This document shows positions 8,914 through 17,534 of a DNA stretch of 64,000 bases, in pieces; within the stretch, counting starts at the first letter, position 1; each line of letters starts with the position of its first letter. The notes below the pieces were generated by a model. The model was not told the DNA's origin. It saw nothing but the letters and a program-made list of their open reading frames with translations, and did not search any database. Both the position numbers and the translations under genes were made by a program. Source of the DNA: Bacteroidaceae bacterium (GTDB lineage Bacteria; Bacteroidota; Bacteroidia; Bacteroidales; Bacteroidaceae); NCBI GenBank assembly GCA_017466325.1, contig JAFTUK010000034.1, positions 38,614-102,613 of the forward strand, in the 5' to 3' direction.

Positions 8914-9177
8914 TTACAGAGCCAAGTCAGAACCGGGCTTGAACTTCACAACGGTCTTTGCTGGAATCTCAAGAACCTCACCTGTACGGGGGTTCTTACC
9001 TGTGCGTGCAGGACGCTCAGCAGGAGCGAATGTACCAAAACCAACGAGAGCAACCTTATCGCCTGCCTTTACAGCGTTTACGATAGCATTTGTCGTTGCA
9101 TTCAGCGCCTTGGCAGCATCAGCCTTTGTCAAGCCGGATTCAGCGGCAATGGCGTTAATCAAATCTGTCTTGTTCAT
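8914..9177 (-). CDS. HU family DNA-binding protein
   Basis: 87 residues from the ATG at 9177. The frame is open 27 codons further up, but MNKTDLINAIAAESGLT is the standard HU start and the promoter lies inside the extension. HU dimers bend and compact DNA. The family signature 'GFGTFAPAERPARTGKNPRTG' (about residues 47-67) includes the beta-arm with its Arg-Asn-Pro tip that intercalates into the minor groove. Length is normal for HU (about 90). Convergent with dsbD. Confidence 0.95.
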   Translation of the reverse strand: MNKTDLINAIAAESGLTKADAAKALNATTNAIVNAVKAGDKVALVGFGTFAPAERPARTGKNPRTGEVLEIPAKTVVKFKPGSDLAL

Positions 9178-9231
9178 AATATTAGTTATTAAGTTTATAT
9201 ATAGGAGTTTCGCTTGTACGCTTTTCCATCG

Positions 9232-9262
9232 CAAATATAGAGATTCTGCACAATGCAAGCAA
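9232..9262 (-). promoter_or_regulatory. Promoter of the HU gene
   Basis: Minus strand: TTG at 9262-9260, 20-nt spacer, TATATTTG at 9239-9232 (TAnnTTTG), 54 nt upstream of the chosen HU start. Its position supports the shorter HU start. Confidence 0.6.
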
Positions 9263-9323
9263 GTTTTAACCTAAAAAAAAACTATAATTCCCTAAAAAAA
9301 GCACAATACAGTACAGAAAATCC

Positions 9324-9353
9324 TTGATTAGTGCCTAAAAAAGCGTACCTTCG
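9324..9353 (+). promoter_or_regulatory. Putative promoter of the rhomboid gene
   Basis: TTG at 9324-9326, 19-nt spacer, TACCTTCG at 9346-9353 (one mismatch to TAnnTTTG), 33 nt before the rhomboid ATG. Confidence 0.45.
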
Positions 9354-9386
9354 TGACCTAAATCAAGAATATTAGACGTTTTAGAC

Positions 9387-10136
9387 ATGAATATGATGCC
9401 CCCCGTAACCAAAAACCTTCTCATCATCAATGCACTTTGCTTCCTGGGCATGTACGTTGCCGAACTGCATGGCGTAGACCTTAACGGCGTGTTAGGACTG
9501 CACTTCTTCCTGGCAGACAACTTCATGCCCTATCAGTTGCTGACCTACATGTTCATGCACGGTAATCTCGAGCATATTTTCTTCAACATGTTTGCCGTGT
9601 GGATGTTCGGGCGCATCATAGAGCAGGTGATGGGCAGCAAGCGCTTCCTGTTCTACTACCTGGCATGTGGCATCGGGGCAGGCATGATACAGGAATTGGT
9701 GCAATGGTTCAACTACATAAGCCTGGAGCATGCAGACATAGCCAGAGTGGGCACCGAACTGGTGAAGGGCACCTATGTCATCCAGGACGGCATGGCCGTT
9801 GACATCAACCATTGGAACACCGTGGGCGCCTCGGGCGCCGTGTATGGTATCCTGTTGGCTTTCGGCATGATATTCCCAAACGAGCGCATGTTCATCTTCC
9901 CTATACCGGTGCCTATCAAGGCAAAACTTTTTGTAATAGGATATGCCGTAATAGAACTGCTTATGGCACGCAGCAACGACGGTGTCGCGCACTATGCCCA
10001 TTTGGGAGGCATGCTCGTAGGACTGCTCATCCTGCTCATCTGGACAGATGCCGGACGTGGAGGTCCGCTGGACAAGATCCGGAGCATCTTCCGCCGCAAA
10101 CCCAAGAACAATTTCCACGTTTATAGAAAGAACTGA
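9387..10136 (+). CDS. Rhomboid family intramembrane serine protease
   Basis: 249 residues, multi-pass inner-membrane protein. Rhomboids cut other membrane proteins within the bilayer using a Ser-His dyad. Visible motifs: 'HGNLEHIFFNMFAVWMFG' (about 58-75, the conserved His/Asn helix), the catalytic 'GASGAVYG' with Ser149, and 'HYAHLGGMLVGLL' with the dyad His205. The stop is followed after 7 bp by the next gene, so the two form a likely operon. The natural substrate cannot be deduced from sequence. Confidence 0.93.
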   Translation: MNMMPPVTKNLLIINALCFLGMYVAELHGVDLNGVLGLHFFLADNFMPYQLLTYMFMHGNLEHIFFNMFAVWMFGRIIEQVMGSKRFLFYYLACGIGAGMIQELVQWFNYISLEHADIARVGTELVKGTYVIQDGMAVDINHWNTVGASGAVYGILLAFGMIFPNERMFIFPIPVPIKAKLFVIGYAVIELLMARSNDGVAHYAHLGGMLVGLLILLIWTDAGRGGPLDKIRSIFRRKPKNNFHVYRKN

Positions 10137-10143
10137 CACGGAA

Positions 10144-11241
10144 ATGACCGCTGAAAACTTCACTTCCAAGGTGAAACACGGTGCCCAAGTCATGCTAGTA
10201 AGCATCATGGCAGGGGCCAACATTGCCACCATCATCCTGATGTGGGCAACGTGCCTTTCCACACTTCTCTCGCCTGCCATCCACCCAAGGCTCTCACAGG
10301 CAGGCTTGCTGTTTCCGGTCTTCCTGGGGCTGGACATCCTGTTCCTGCTGGCATGGCTCATTGTTTCATGGAAATGGATGCTCCTCCCTATAATGGGAAT
10401 ATTGGGGTGCTGGAACTACACACGTGAATACTTTCCCATCAATCCGTTTGACAATGCCCCCACGGAGAGCCACAAGATTCTATCCTTCAATGTAGCAAGT
10501 CTCTCCAATGACTCCGCCAATGGTTTCAACGGTTGGAAATCCGTGGAATACATCGCCGAATGCGATGCAGACATAGTATTCCTGCAGGAGTGTCCACAAT
10601 CGGGGAAAATCTACACCACGCTGAAGCACAAGATGGATTCCCTTGGCTACAAAATGCAATCTGACGGCGCCCTGTTCATCTACTCCAAGTGGCCCTTTGC
10701 CGGAGAACCGGTCTACAAGAAATCCCTGACCTACGGCAACGGCTCCTTTGCATGCCTGATAAATCTCGACGGAGACACCACACTACTGATAAACAACCAT
10801 CTGCAAAGCAATGCCATAAGTCTGGAAGAAAAAAGCGCATACGGAGATGCCTTAGAAAACTACGACCAGGAGAAGATGAAAGCAAGCGGCAAGGTACTGC
10901 TGTCGCGCCTCAGCACGGCTGCCGCCAAAAGGTCCGAGCAAGCCGATACCGTATGCGACCTCATAACAAGATACAGCCAATACCCCACCATAGTGGCGGG
11001 CGACATGAACGACACCCCCATTTCGTATACCTACCAGAAGATTGCCAAACTGCTGGACAATGCATTTGCCAAGAGCGGAAACGGATTGGGCGTCTCGTAT
11101 AGCCAAAAAGGATTTCCAGTCAGAATTGACCATATTTTCGTAAGCAAGGACCTTTTAACATCCTCTACGCATATTGACGACAATATCAAGTCGTCCGACC
11201 ACCGCCCCATCGTTACACGGGTGTATAAATCAGCAAAATAG
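10144..11241 (+). CDS. Membrane-anchored endonuclease/exonuclease/phosphatase (EEP) family protein
   Basis: 365 residues from ATG 10144, chosen because it lies 7 bp after the rhomboid stop; an upstream in-frame start at 10048 would overlap the rhomboid gene by 89 bp and adds a non-hydrophobic, unlikely N-terminus. Three hydrophobic segments fill about residues 15-100. The rest is an EEP fold with its metal/phosphate motifs in order: 'ILSFNVASL', 'DADIVFLQE', 'INNHLQS', 'VAGDMNDTP', 'RIDHIFVSK' and 'SSDHRPIV'. The active site looks complete, so it is probably a hydrolase of a phosphodiester or phosphomonoester at the membrane face. The substrate is unknown. Confidence 0.85.
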   Translation: MTAENFTSKVKHGAQVMLVSIMAGANIATIILMWATCLSTLLSPAIHPRLSQAGLLFPVFLGLDILFLLAWLIVSWKWMLLPIMGILGCWNYTREYFPINPFDNAPTESHKILSFNVASLSNDSANGFNGWKSVEYIAECDADIVFLQECPQSGKIYTTLKHKMDSLGYKMQSDGALFIYSKWPFAGEPVYKKSLTYGNGSFACLINLDGDTTLLINNHLQSNAISLEEKSAYGDALENYDQEKMKASGKVLLSRLSTAAAKRSEQADTVCDLITRYSQYPTIVAGDMNDTPISYTYQKIAKLLDNAFAKSGNGLGVSYSQKGFPVRIDHIFVSKDLLTSSTHIDDNIKSSDHRPIVTRVYKSAK

Positions 11242-11272
11242 GTCATTATAGGACTTTTTTCCGCGCATAACC

Positions 11273-11303
11273 TTGCCTTATCAGAAAAAAAGTCATACAT
11301 TTG
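11273..11303 (+). promoter_or_regulatory. Promoter of secDF
   Basis: TTG at 11273-11275, 20-nt spacer, TACATTTG at 11296-11303 (TAnnTTTG). The start codon is 69 nt further on, leaving an AT-rich leader. Confidence 0.6.
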
Positions 11304-11372
11304 CATGCTTTTAGAGTCAAAACGATACAGGAACATTAACTAATCAACAAATAATTAACATCTAAAACAAAA

Positions 11373-14300
11373 ATGCAAAACAAAGGATTTGTAAAGGCTT
11401 TTGCCATTCTGCTGACCTTGGTTTGTGCCTTTTACCTGAGTTTCTCGTTCGTAACAAGCCATTACGACGGCAAGTATCAGGAAAAGATGCAGACAGAGGG
11501 CAAGGAGGCTGCTGACCGTTACATGGACTCCCTCAACACCCATGACATCTACCTGTGGTCATGGAACCTGAAGGAGTGCCGCGAAATGGGCATCGGTCTG
11601 GGCCTTGACCTCAAGGGCGGTATGAATGTAATCCTCGAAGTCAGCGTGCCCGATGTAATCAAGGCTTTGGCTGACCACAAGGAAGACACCGACGAGACCT
11701 TCCGCAATGCCGTGGAGAAGTCTGCCAAGGAAGCAACCGAAAGCCAGAGTGACTTTATTACCCTGTTCGTTAAAAACTTCAAGGAGATGGCTCCCGAGCG
11801 TACCCTCGCCGAACTGTTTGCCACACAGCAACTTCGCGACAAGGTTTCGCCCAAGAGCACAGACAAGGAAGTTGAGGACGTTCTGCGTGCCGAACTGAAG
11901 AGCGCCATTGACAACAGTTACAATGTTCTGCGCACCCGTATCGACCGTTTCGGTGTGGTTCAGCCCAACATCCAGGCTCTGGAAGGCCAGGAAGGCCGCA
12001 TCATGGTGGAAATGCCTGGTGTTAAGGAGCCCGAGCGCGTCCGCAAGTTGTTGCAGGGTTCTGCCAACCTGGAGTTCTGGGAGACCTACAACTCTCAGGA
12101 AATCACTCCTTTCCTGGTGCAGGTAGACAGCAAGTTGGCTTCCGTCATCAACGTTGACGAGGAAACCGCTTCTGCCGAAGAGACCAATGAAGTTGCCGCT
12201 ACAGATTCTACCGAAAAGAAGGCCGACCTGGCATCTGCTATTGCCGAGAACAGCGCCAGCAATGCCAACGTAAGCGATGCCGAGTTGGAGCGCATGAAGA
12301 AGCAGCATCCCCTGCTGAGCAAGTTGCAGTTGACCCAGGGCGCTTATGGTTGTGTAGTAGGTTTTGCACACAAGCGCGATATGGAGGCTATCAGCGAGTT
12401 GCTCGCAACTCCTGAAGCCAAGGACATCCTTCCCTCTGACGTTCAACTCAAGTGGGGTGTCAAAGGCATGGGCGAGGGCGAAGGCTCCGACTGGTACGAA
12501 CTTTATGCTATCCGCGTGACAGAGCGCAACGGCCGTGCTCCTCTGGAGGGTGACGTAATCACCGATGCCAAGGACGAGTTCGACGAGAACGGCCGTCCCT
12601 GCGTAAGCATGCAGATGAATGTAGACGGCGCTCGTCGTTGGGCAGCACTGACAAAGGCCAACCTGCAGCGTTCCGTTGCTATTGTACTTGATAATAATGT
12701 ATATAGCGCACCCAACGTAGAAACAGAAATCACTGGTGGTAACAGCCGAATTACAGGTAACTTCACCGCTGAGGATACACGCGACCTTGCCAACGTACTG
12801 AAGTCTGGTAAGATGCCTGCTCCTGCAAAGATCGTTAGCGAAGAGATTGTTGGTCCCACACTGGGTGCCGAATCTATCCGTCTGGGTGTTTGGAGCTGCA
12901 TTATCGCATTCGTCATCCTGATGGTGTACATGATTTCTATGTACGGCCTTGTTCCCGGTATGATTGCCAATGGTGCCCTGCTGCTGAACCTGTTCTTCAC
13001 CGCAGGTATCCTGACCAGTTTCCAGGCTTCTCTGACCATGAGCGGTATTGCCGGTATGGTTCTGACTCTGGGTATGGCTGTGGATGCCAACGTGCTTATC
13101 TACGAGCGTACCAAGGAGGAACTGAAGAGTGGCAAGAAACTTCGCGAAGCATTGAGCGCAGGTTACAGCAACGCTTTCAGCGCTATCTTTGACTCTAACC
13201 TGACAAGTATCATCACCGGTATCATCCTTTACAACTTCGGTACAGGTCCTATCAAGGGCTTCGCTACCACTTTGATTATCGGTATCGTTGCCAGCTTCTT
13301 TACCGCAGTGTTCATGACACGTCTGGTGTATTCAGCCGCTATGGAGCGTGGCTGGTGGCAGAACCTCAAGTTCAAGACCCCAATCGGCAACTGGATCAGC
13401 TTCAAGAACCCCGCATACAAGTTCATGTCTGCATACAAGGTTAGCTTCACTATCTTCGGTATTGCTGCTGTTATTGCACTCTGTGGCATGTTCTTCCGCG
13501 GTTTCAGCAAGAGCATTGACTTCACCGGTGGCCGCAACTTCGTGGTAATGTTCGAGAAGCAGGTAACCGCCGAGCAGGCAAACGCTCTCCTTGCAAATGC
13601 CTTTGAGGGTAGCAACATCAGCGCCATTGCCCTTGGTACAGACGGTAACACCCTGCGTATCAGCACCAACTACCGTATCAATGAGGACGGAACTGAGGTA
13701 GACAGCGAGATAGAAGCCAAGTTGTTTGAGGTTCTTAAGGGTGGCGGTCTGCTTGCTCAGGATCTGACCCTGGAGACCTTCATCAACCGTGACGTTCGTA
13801 CCGGCGGTTCTATCATCAGCAGCCAGAAGGTTGGTCCCTCTGTGGCTGAAGACATAACATACGGTGCTATCTGGAGTGTGATTCTGGCAATTATCGCCAT
13901 ATTCATATACATTCTGGTTCGCTTCCGCAACATTGCCTTCTCTATCGGTTCTATCATTGCACTGGTTTCCGACGTCATCCTCATCCTTGGTGCGTATGCT
14001 CTGTTCTGGGGTCTCATGCCCTTCAGCATGGAGATTGACCAGACCTTCATCGGTGCCATCCTGACCGCTATCGGTTACTCTATCAACGATAAGGTGGTGG
14101 TATTCGACCGTATCCGTGAGGAACTGGGTCTGCATCCCACACAGGACCGCTTTGACCTGTTCAACCGTTCGGTTAACAATACATTGAACCGTACCATCAA
14201 CACCTCTGTGTCCACATTCATCGTACTGGCCGTAATCTTCCTGATCGGCATCATCGGTGGTGGTGCAGGCAGCATTATCAGTTTCAGCTTCGCTATGATG

Positions 14301-14390
14301 CTCGGTGTGGTATTCGGTACATTGAGTTCAATCTTCATTGCCGCTCCTACAGCCTACCTGTGCCTGAACAAGACCGGCAAGAAGAAGTAA
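11373..14390 (+). CDS. secDF: Protein translocase subunit SecDF (fused SecD-SecF)
   Basis: 1005 residues, the fused form usual in Bacteroidota. SecDF uses the proton gradient to help SecYEG complete protein export. The N-terminal half has one membrane anchor, a large periplasmic P1 domain with the 'VLRTRIDRFGVVQPNIQ' and 'GRIMVEMPGV' motifs typical of SecD, and a membrane block with 'LGMAVDANVLIYERTKEELKSG' (about residues 565-590). The SecF half has a second P domain beginning 'SIDFTGGRNFVVMF' and a membrane block with 'IGYSINDKVVVFDRIREEL'. An Ala/Glu/Thr-rich insertion sits at about 265-305. It is a single-gene unit bounded by a promoter at 11273 and a hairpin at 14444. Confidence 0.96.
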   Translation: MQNKGFVKAFAILLTLVCAFYLSFSFVTSHYDGKYQEKMQTEGKEAADRYMDSLNTHDIYLWSWNLKECREMGIGLGLDLKGGMNVILEVSVPDVIKALADHKEDTDETFRNAVEKSAKEATESQSDFITLFVKNFKEMAPERTLAELFATQQLRDKVSPKSTDKEVEDVLRAELKSAIDNSYNVLRTRIDRFGVVQPNIQALEGQEGRIMVEMPGVKEPERVRKLLQGSANLEFWETYNSQEITPFLVQVDSKLASVINVDEETASAEETNEVAATDSTEKKADLASAIAENSASNANVSDAELERMKKQHPLLSKLQLTQGAYGCVVGFAHKRDMEAISELLATPEAKDILPSDVQLKWGVKGMGEGEGSDWYELYAIRVTERNGRAPLEGDVITDAKDEFDENGRPCVSMQMNVDGARRWAALTKANLQRSVAIVLDNNVYSAPNVETEITGGNSRITGNFTAEDTRDLANVLKSGKMPAPAKIVSEEIVGPTLGAESIRLGVWSCIIAFVILMVYMISMYGLVPGMIANGALLLNLFFTAGILTSFQASLTMSGIAGMVLTLGMAVDANVLIYERTKEELKSGKKLREALSAGYSNAFSAIFDSNLTSIITGIILYNFGTGPIKGFATTLIIGIVASFFTAVFMTRLVYSAAMERGWWQNLKFKTPIGNWISFKNPAYKFMSAYKVSFTIFGIAAVIALCGMFFRGFSKSIDFTGGRNFVVMFEKQVTAEQANALLANAFEGSNISAIALGTDGNTLRISTNYRINEDGTEVDSEIEAKLFEVLKGGGLLAQDLTLETFINRDVRTGGSIISSQKVGPSVAEDITYGAIWSVILAIIAIFIYILVRFRNIAFSIGSIIALVSDVILILGAYALFWGLMPFSMEIDQTFIGAILTAIGYSINDKVVVFDRIREELGLHPTQDRFDLFNRSVNNTLNRTINTSVSTFIVLAVIFLIGIIGGGAGSIISFSFAMMLGVVFGTLSSIFIAAPTAYLCLNKTGKKK

Positions 14391-14443
14391 GACACTCATC
14401 GGTACACATTATATATATAATAGGGTGTGCCACTCCAAGACAA

Positions 14444-14479
14444 ACTATCACCCTAAGGGGTGCCCCTTAGGGTGATAGT
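14444..14479. terminator. Long perfect hairpin downstream of secDF
   Basis: 17-bp perfect inverted repeat (ACTATCACCCTAAGGGG and its complement) with a TG loop, between secDF and tRNA-Arg. No U-run follows on the plus strand, so it may act as a processing or pausing structure rather than a simple intrinsic terminator. Confidence 0.65.
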
Positions 14480-14482
14480 GAT

Positions 14483-14554
14483 GCCCCTGTAGTTAAATGG
14501 ATAGAACGAAGGTTTCCTAAACCTTTGATCCGGGTTCGATTCCCGGCGGGGGTA
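14483..14554 (+). tRNA. tRNA-Arg (anticodon CCT)
   Basis: 72 nt that fold as a tRNA: acceptor GCCCCTG with CGGGGGT (one G-T pair at the end), anticodon stem AAGGT/ACCTT around loop TTCCTAA (anticodon CCT), and T-arm CCGGG-TTCGATT-CCCGG. CCA is not encoded. It decodes AGG. The korA start codon lies only 22 bp downstream. Confidence 0.93.
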
Positions 14555-14576
14555 CTACTATTATCTTTTTTACGAC

Positions 14577-16412
14577 ATGAACATAACTGAAAGAGAATCA
14601 GTGGTTGTTCGCTTTTCTGGCGACTCCGGTGACGGCATGCAGCTTGCAGGCAATATATTTTCCACCGTATCCGCAACAGTGGGAAACAGTATCAGTACTT
14701 TCCCTGACTATCCGGCCGACATTCGTGCCCCGCAAGGCTCACTGACAGGTGTCAGCGGTTTCCAGGTACACATTGGCGCATCTCAGGTTTACACTCCCGG
14801 TGACCTGTGCGACGTGCTGGTGGCCATGAATGCCGCCGCGCTGAAGACACAGTACCGCTATGCCAAGTCAGATGCTACAATAATCATCGATACCGACAGT
14901 TTCGGTCCCAAGGATCTTGAAAAGGCACAGTTCCAGGGCGAGGATTACCTCGGCGAGATGGGCATTGACCCCGACCGTGTAATTGCTTGCCCCCTGACCT
15001 CAATGGTAAAGGACTGCCTTGCAGATACCGGTATGGACATAAAGAGCATCAACAAGTGCCGCAACATGTTTGCTTTGGGTCTTGTATGCTGGCTCTTTGA
15101 CCGCGACCTGAACGTTGCGTTCAACTATCTGAAGGAAAAGTTCGCAAAGAAACCTGCCATTGCAGAGGCCAACATCAAGGTTATCCAGGCAGGTTACGAC
15201 TACGGACACAATACGCACTCCAGCGCTACCAACGTGTATCGCATAGAAACCAAGAACAAGGTTCCCGGACGATACATGGACATCACGGGCAACAAGGCTA
15301 CAGCATACGGTTTCATTGCCGCCGCCGAGAAGGCCGGTTTGAAACTTTACCTCGGTTCATACCCCATCACTCCCGCTACGGACGTTCTGCATGAACTCTC
15401 CAAGCACAAGAGCCTTGGCGTGACAACCGTACAGTGCGAGGACGAGATTGCTGGTTGTGCCTCCAGCATCGGTGCTTCTTTTGCCGGTGCCCTGGCAGTT
15501 ACGAGCACATCAGGTCCCGGCATGTGCCTCAAGAGCGAGGCCATGAACCTTGCCGTCATCATGGAACTGCCCCTGGTGATCCTTGACGTTCAGCGTGGCG
15601 GCCCTGCTACGGGTCTTCCCACAAAGAGCGAGCAGACAGACCTGTTGCAGGCCCTCTTCGGACGTAACGGCGAAAGCCCCATGCCCGTATTGGCGGCAAC
15701 AAGCCCTACCGACTGCTTCGAGGCTGCTTACGAGGCTTCAAAGGTGGCTCTGGAGCACATGACTCCCGTGATCCTGCTTACAGATGCATACGTGGCCAAC
15801 GGTTCAGGCGCATTCCGTCTGCCCGACCTGAACGAATACCCTGCCATCAATCCTCCCTATGTGCCCGAGGAGATGAAGGGCACATGGACTCCCTACATGC
15901 GCAAGGAGAACGGCACACGCTACTGGGCAGTTCCCGGACGCGAAGGTTTCGCTCACATCCTTGGAGGTCTGGAAAAGGACGACAAGACCGGCGCCATCAG
16001 CACCAATCCCGAGAACCACGATCTGATGACACGCAAGCGTGCCCAGAAGATAGCCAACATTCCCGTACCCGACCTGGAGGTATTGGGCGATACAGAGGAT
16101 GCAGAACTGCTGATTGTAGGTTTCGGTGGCACATACGGACATCTGCGTGCTGCTATGGACGAGATGAGAGCAGCAGGCAAGAAGGTGGCAATGACACACT
16201 TCCGTTACATCAATCCTCTGCCCAAGAATACCGCAGAAGTAATGAAGAAGTATCCCAAGGTTGTGGTTGCAGAACAGAACATGGGACAACTGGCCGGTTG
16301 GCTGCGCATGAAGGTGGACGGTTTCTGCCCTGCACAGTACAATGAAGTAAAGGGACAACCCTTCAAGGTTGCAGAACTCGTGGAGGCTTTCAATACCATT
16401 ATTAACAAATAA
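14577..16412 (+). CDS. korA: 2-oxoacid:ferredoxin oxidoreductase, alpha subunit (KorA-type, gamma-alpha fusion)
   Basis: 611 residues. With the next gene it forms a CoA-dependent 2-oxoacid:ferredoxin oxidoreductase; in anaerobic Bacteroidota the KorAB type usually acts on 2-oxoglutarate. The first ~190 residues are the gamma domain ('VVRFSGDSGDGMQLAGNIF'), followed by the alpha (pyrimidine-binding) domain from about 220 with 'LGSYPITPATDVLHELSKH', 'TTVQCEDEIAGCASSIGAS' and 'STSGPGMCLKSEAMNLA'. This fused layout is characteristic of KorA. The substrate assignment to 2-oxoglutarate rests on family knowledge. The start is 22 bp after tRNA-Arg, so the mRNA may be released from a tRNA-mRNA precursor. 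Confidence 0.92.
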   Translation: MNITERESVVVRFSGDSGDGMQLAGNIFSTVSATVGNSISTFPDYPADIRAPQGSLTGVSGFQVHIGASQVYTPGDLCDVLVAMNAAALKTQYRYAKSDATIIIDTDSFGPKDLEKAQFQGEDYLGEMGIDPDRVIACPLTSMVKDCLADTGMDIKSINKCRNMFALGLVCWLFDRDLNVAFNYLKEKFAKKPAIAEANIKVIQAGYDYGHNTHSSATNVYRIETKNKVPGRYMDITGNKATAYGFIAAAEKAGLKLYLGSYPITPATDVLHELSKHKSLGVTTVQCEDEIAGCASSIGASFAGALAVTSTSGPGMCLKSEAMNLAVIMELPLVILDVQRGGPATGLPTKSEQTDLLQALFGRNGESPMPVLAATSPTDCFEAAYEASKVALEHMTPVILLTDAYVANGSGAFRLPDLNEYPAINPPYVPEEMKGTWTPYMRKENGTRYWAVPGREGFAHILGGLEKDDKTGAISTNPENHDLMTRKRAQKIANIPVPDLEVLGDTEDAELLIVGFGGTYGHLRAAMDEMRAAGKKVAMTHFRYINPLPKNTAEVMKKYPKVVVAEQNMGQLAGWLRMKVDGFCPAQYNEVKGQPFKVAELVEAFNTIINK

Positions 16413-16428
16413 GCAATAGGACATTATC

Positions 16429-17436
16429 ATGGCAACATATACAGCTCAGGATTTCAAGAAGGGACAGCCAAGATGGTGCCCCGGTTGTGGTGACCACTTC
16501 TTCCTCGCCTCCCTGCACAAGGCTATGGCCGAGATAGGCGTTGCACCTGAAAACATTGCAGTAATCTCCGGCATCGGCTGCTCCAGCCGTCTGCCCCACT
16601 ATATGGCGACTTATGGCATGAACACCATACACGGTCGTGCCGCCGCCATTGCAACCGGTTGCAAGGTGGCCAACCCACGCCTTGCCGTATGGCAGGTTAG
16701 CGGCGACGGCGACGGACTTGCCATCGGCGGCAACCACTTCATACATGCCAACCGCAGGAACATTGACCTGAACATGATTCTACTGAACAACCGCATCTAT
16801 GGTCTTACCAAGGGCCAGTACTCTCCCACCAGCCCACGCGGATTTGTAAGCAAGAGCAGCCCCTATGGTACTGTGGAAGACCCCTTCCGCCCAGCAGAAC
16901 TTTGCTTTGGCGCCCGCGGACATTTCTTTGCCCGTGCCGTAGCAACTGATGCACCTGGCACCATAGAGATACTGAAGGCAGCCTATAACCACAAGGGTGC
17001 TTCTGTTTGTGAAATCATGCAGGACTGCGTTATCTTCAACCATGGCACTCACGACAGCATCTATGACAAGGCCGGCCGTGCCAAGAACACCATATACGTG
17101 AAACACGGCCAACCTCTGGTGTTCGGCGAGAACAACGAGTATGGTCTCGTTCAGGAAGGCTTTGGCTTGAAGGTAGTGGAGATCGGCAAGGACGGCATCT
17201 CCGTGGACGACATCCTCGTTCACGACGCCAAGTGCGAGGACAACACCCTGCAACTGAAACTTGCCCTGATGGGCAATGGCGACGGATTCCCCGTAGCGCT
17301 TGGTGTTATCCGCGATGTGGAGGCTCCCACCTACAACGATGCCGTGGAGGCTCAGATAGAGGAGGTGAAGGCACAGAAGAAGTATAACACCTTTGCCGAA
17401 CTGCTCGAGACAAACGACATCTGGGAAGTTAAGTAA
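16429..17436 (+). CDS. korB: 2-oxoacid:ferredoxin oxidoreductase, beta subunit (KorB-type)
   Basis: 335 residues, the thiamine-diphosphate-binding subunit. Typical motifs: 'PRWCPGCGDHFFLASL' (about residues 14-29), 'ISGIGCSSRLPHYM', the ThDP/Mg motif 'GDGDGLAIGGNHFIHANRRN' and 'LLNNRIYGLTKGQYSPTS'. The cysteines in CPGC and GIGC are the expected 4Fe-4S cluster ligands. It begins 16 bp after korA. The two together link the oxidative or reductive use of 2-oxoacids to ferredoxin. Confidence 0.93.
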   Translation: MATYTAQDFKKGQPRWCPGCGDHFFLASLHKAMAEIGVAPENIAVISGIGCSSRLPHYMATYGMNTIHGRAAAIATGCKVANPRLAVWQVSGDGDGLAIGGNHFIHANRRNIDLNMILLNNRIYGLTKGQYSPTSPRGFVSKSSPYGTVEDPFRPAELCFGARGHFFARAVATDAPGTIEILKAAYNHKGASVCEIMQDCVIFNHGTHDSIYDKAGRAKNTIYVKHGQPLVFGENNEYGLVQEGFGLKVVEIGKDGISVDDILVHDAKCEDNTLQLKLALMGNGDGFPVALGVIRDVEAPTYNDAVEAQIEEVKAQKKYNTFAELLETNDIWEVK

Positions 17437-17454
17437 CCCCCTAAACCCATAAAG

Positions 17455-17526
17455 CCCTAAGGACTTTAAGGACCCTAAAGACCCTAAAGACCTTAAGGAC
17501 CTTAAGGACTCTAAAAAAACTAAAGA
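17455..17526 (+). repeat. 9-bp tandem repeat in the tyrS leader
   Basis: Eight consecutive 9-nt units of the form CCYTAARGA (for example CCCTAAAGA at 17473 and again at 17482, CCTTAAGGA at 17491 and 17500; the last two units are more diverged). The array fills most of the 98-bp gap between korB and tyrS and ends 8 nt before the tyrS ATG. Confidence 0.85.
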
Positions 17527-17534
17527 ACAATTAA

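Noticed and set aside
10048-10143. Upstream start for the EEP-family gene
   Set aside because: It would overlap the rhomboid gene by 89 bp and adds a polar, non-conserved N-terminus; ATG 10144 has normal spacing.
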